Below, one piece after another: positions 63,528 to 64,000 of a DNA stretch of 64,000 bases. The position numbers and the translations under genes were made by a program. The DNA is from Gaiellasilicea sp963791905. GTDB taxonomy: Bacteria; Actinomycetota; Thermoleophilia; Gaiellales; Gaiellaceae. Below the pieces are notes generated by a model. That model searched no databases, was not told the origin of the DNA, and saw only the letters and a program-made list of their open reading frames with translations. The stretch's first letter is position 1. Every line of letters begins with the position of its first letter. The DNA is taken from positions 434,001 to 498,000 of the forward strand of contig CAWBTX010000005.1 of assembly GCA_963791905.1 (NCBI GenBank). Reading direction: 5' to 3'.

Positions 63528-64000
63528 CGCGGTCGCGCTCGTGCGAGCACGCCGAGGACGAAATCGGTCTTCGCCTGCGTGTACGCCTCGCGATCGTGGC
63601 GCAACTCGGCCGCGAGCCGTCGCTTGAGCGCCTCGTAGGCTCTCGCCGTCTCCGGTTCCGAGCGCAGGACGTCGCGGAAGAGCAGTTCCTCCCGCCAGGC
63701 CTCCGAGCCCTCGACCATGAGGTGAAGGTGGTGCGTGCGATGGGCGGGCGAGGGCTTGCAGAACCAGTTCATGACCTCTTCCTCAAAGGGTGCCCAGTGG
63801 TACGAGAGCGCACGGAGCGGCTCGATCGCCGCGCGGCTCTCCTCGAGACTGCGCACGCCGGCGAGGATGTCGATGACGGGCTTCGCAGCGAGGCCCGGCA
63901 CGGCGGTGCTGCCGACGTGATGGATGCCGCCGGTGATCCAGGGCTCGAGGACCGGCTCCAGCCGTGCGCGCTCCTCCTCGAAGAGCCGCGGCCACGCCGG
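63524..64000 (-). CDS. GrpB-family protein (UPF0157; 5' end outside window)
   Basis: 158 residues are visible; the N-terminus lies past the right edge. WPRLFEEERARLEPVLEPW, then GGIHHVGSTAVPGLAAKPVID, VNWF-like MNWFCKPSPAHRTHHLHLM and FRDVLRSEP form the GrpB pattern, a nucleotidyltransferase-like fold (GSTAVPGLAAKPVID is its active-site-like block). The biochemical function of the family is uncertain. Confidence 0.88.
   Translation of the reverse strand, partial: PAWPRLFEEERARLEPVLEPWITGGIHHVGSTAVPGLAAKPVIDILAGVRSLEESRAAIEPLRALSYHWAPFEEEVMNWFCKPSPAHRTHHLHLMVEGSEAWREELLFRDVLRSEPETARAYEALKRRLAAELRHDREAYTQAKTDFVLGVLARARPR

Noticed and set aside
1..64000. CRISPR array, tRNA, rRNA, transposase or integrase
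   Set aside because: No regularly spaced repeats, cloverleaf-like T-loop sequence, ribosomal RNA segment or DDE/recombinase motif was noticed, so the island's edges have no attachment site that I can support.

Overview
This is a high-GC bacterial chromosome segment that reads as a deep-branching actinobacterium, most likely from the Thermoleophilia/Gaiellales side. That placement is an inference from GC content, gene repertoire and promoter style; no rRNA is present. A recurring signal is a TANNNT-type -10 box placed 6-8 bases before an ATG/GTG/TTG start codon. About twenty genes appear to use such leaderless transcripts, and this helped to choose starts.

1-1.4 kb: the end of a biosynthetic locus on the minus strand. 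It has two small precursor peptides with LigA-like helical leaders and repeated WWIR-type tails, each behind its own near-identical promoter, followed by a tetrapyrrole-methylase-fold enzyme with the Tyr-Arg-Tyr pattern of borosin peptide-backbone N-methyltransferases. I read this as a split borosin RiPP cluster; the enzyme runs off the left edge.

1.4-18.8 kb: ordinary chromosome. It holds the helicase Lhr, a membrane protein, a Nei-type DNA glycosylase, an unrecognised protein, a bicupin, a ParA-type ATPase coupled to FtsZ with a long N-terminal extension, a flippase-like membrane protein, gamma-glutamyltranspeptidase, a GNAT enzyme, two VOC proteins, an EamA transporter, an HD-domain protein and an ARPP-1 protein.

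18.8-42.3 kb: an accessory, defence-like island, almost entirely on the plus strand. It starts with a macro-SIR2 protein. A probable single operon follows: sigma factor, helical regulator, ImmA/IrrE protease, YhaO/SbcD-like nuclease, YhaN/SbcC-like ATPase, EVE protein, Eco57I-type methyltransferase, PLD-SNF2 helicase, DUF262/HNH nuclease and a second EVE protein. Beyond it lie a RecB-like nuclease/SF1 helicase, a protein with a HEPN-like motif, a duplicated helicase tail and a nucleotidyltransferase toxin-antitoxin-like pair. From 20.9 to 35.3 kb nearly every gene is broken by small indels while catalytic motifs stay intact, which looks more like consensus sequencing error than decay.

42.3-64 kb: ordinary chromosome again. 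It holds dodecin, an M14 peptidase, a SWIM-protein/SNF2-helicase pair, a DEAD-box RNA helicase, two Lys-rich microproteins, a secreted DUF6351 protein, dnaE (one frameshift), an ABC-2 exporter with a divergent TetR regulator, a VOC protein, a sigma/anti-sigma-like pair, two secreted paralogues around a beta-propeller protein, lgt, scpA, scpB and a partial GrpB-family gene. No tRNA, rRNA, transposase or CRISPR array was seen.
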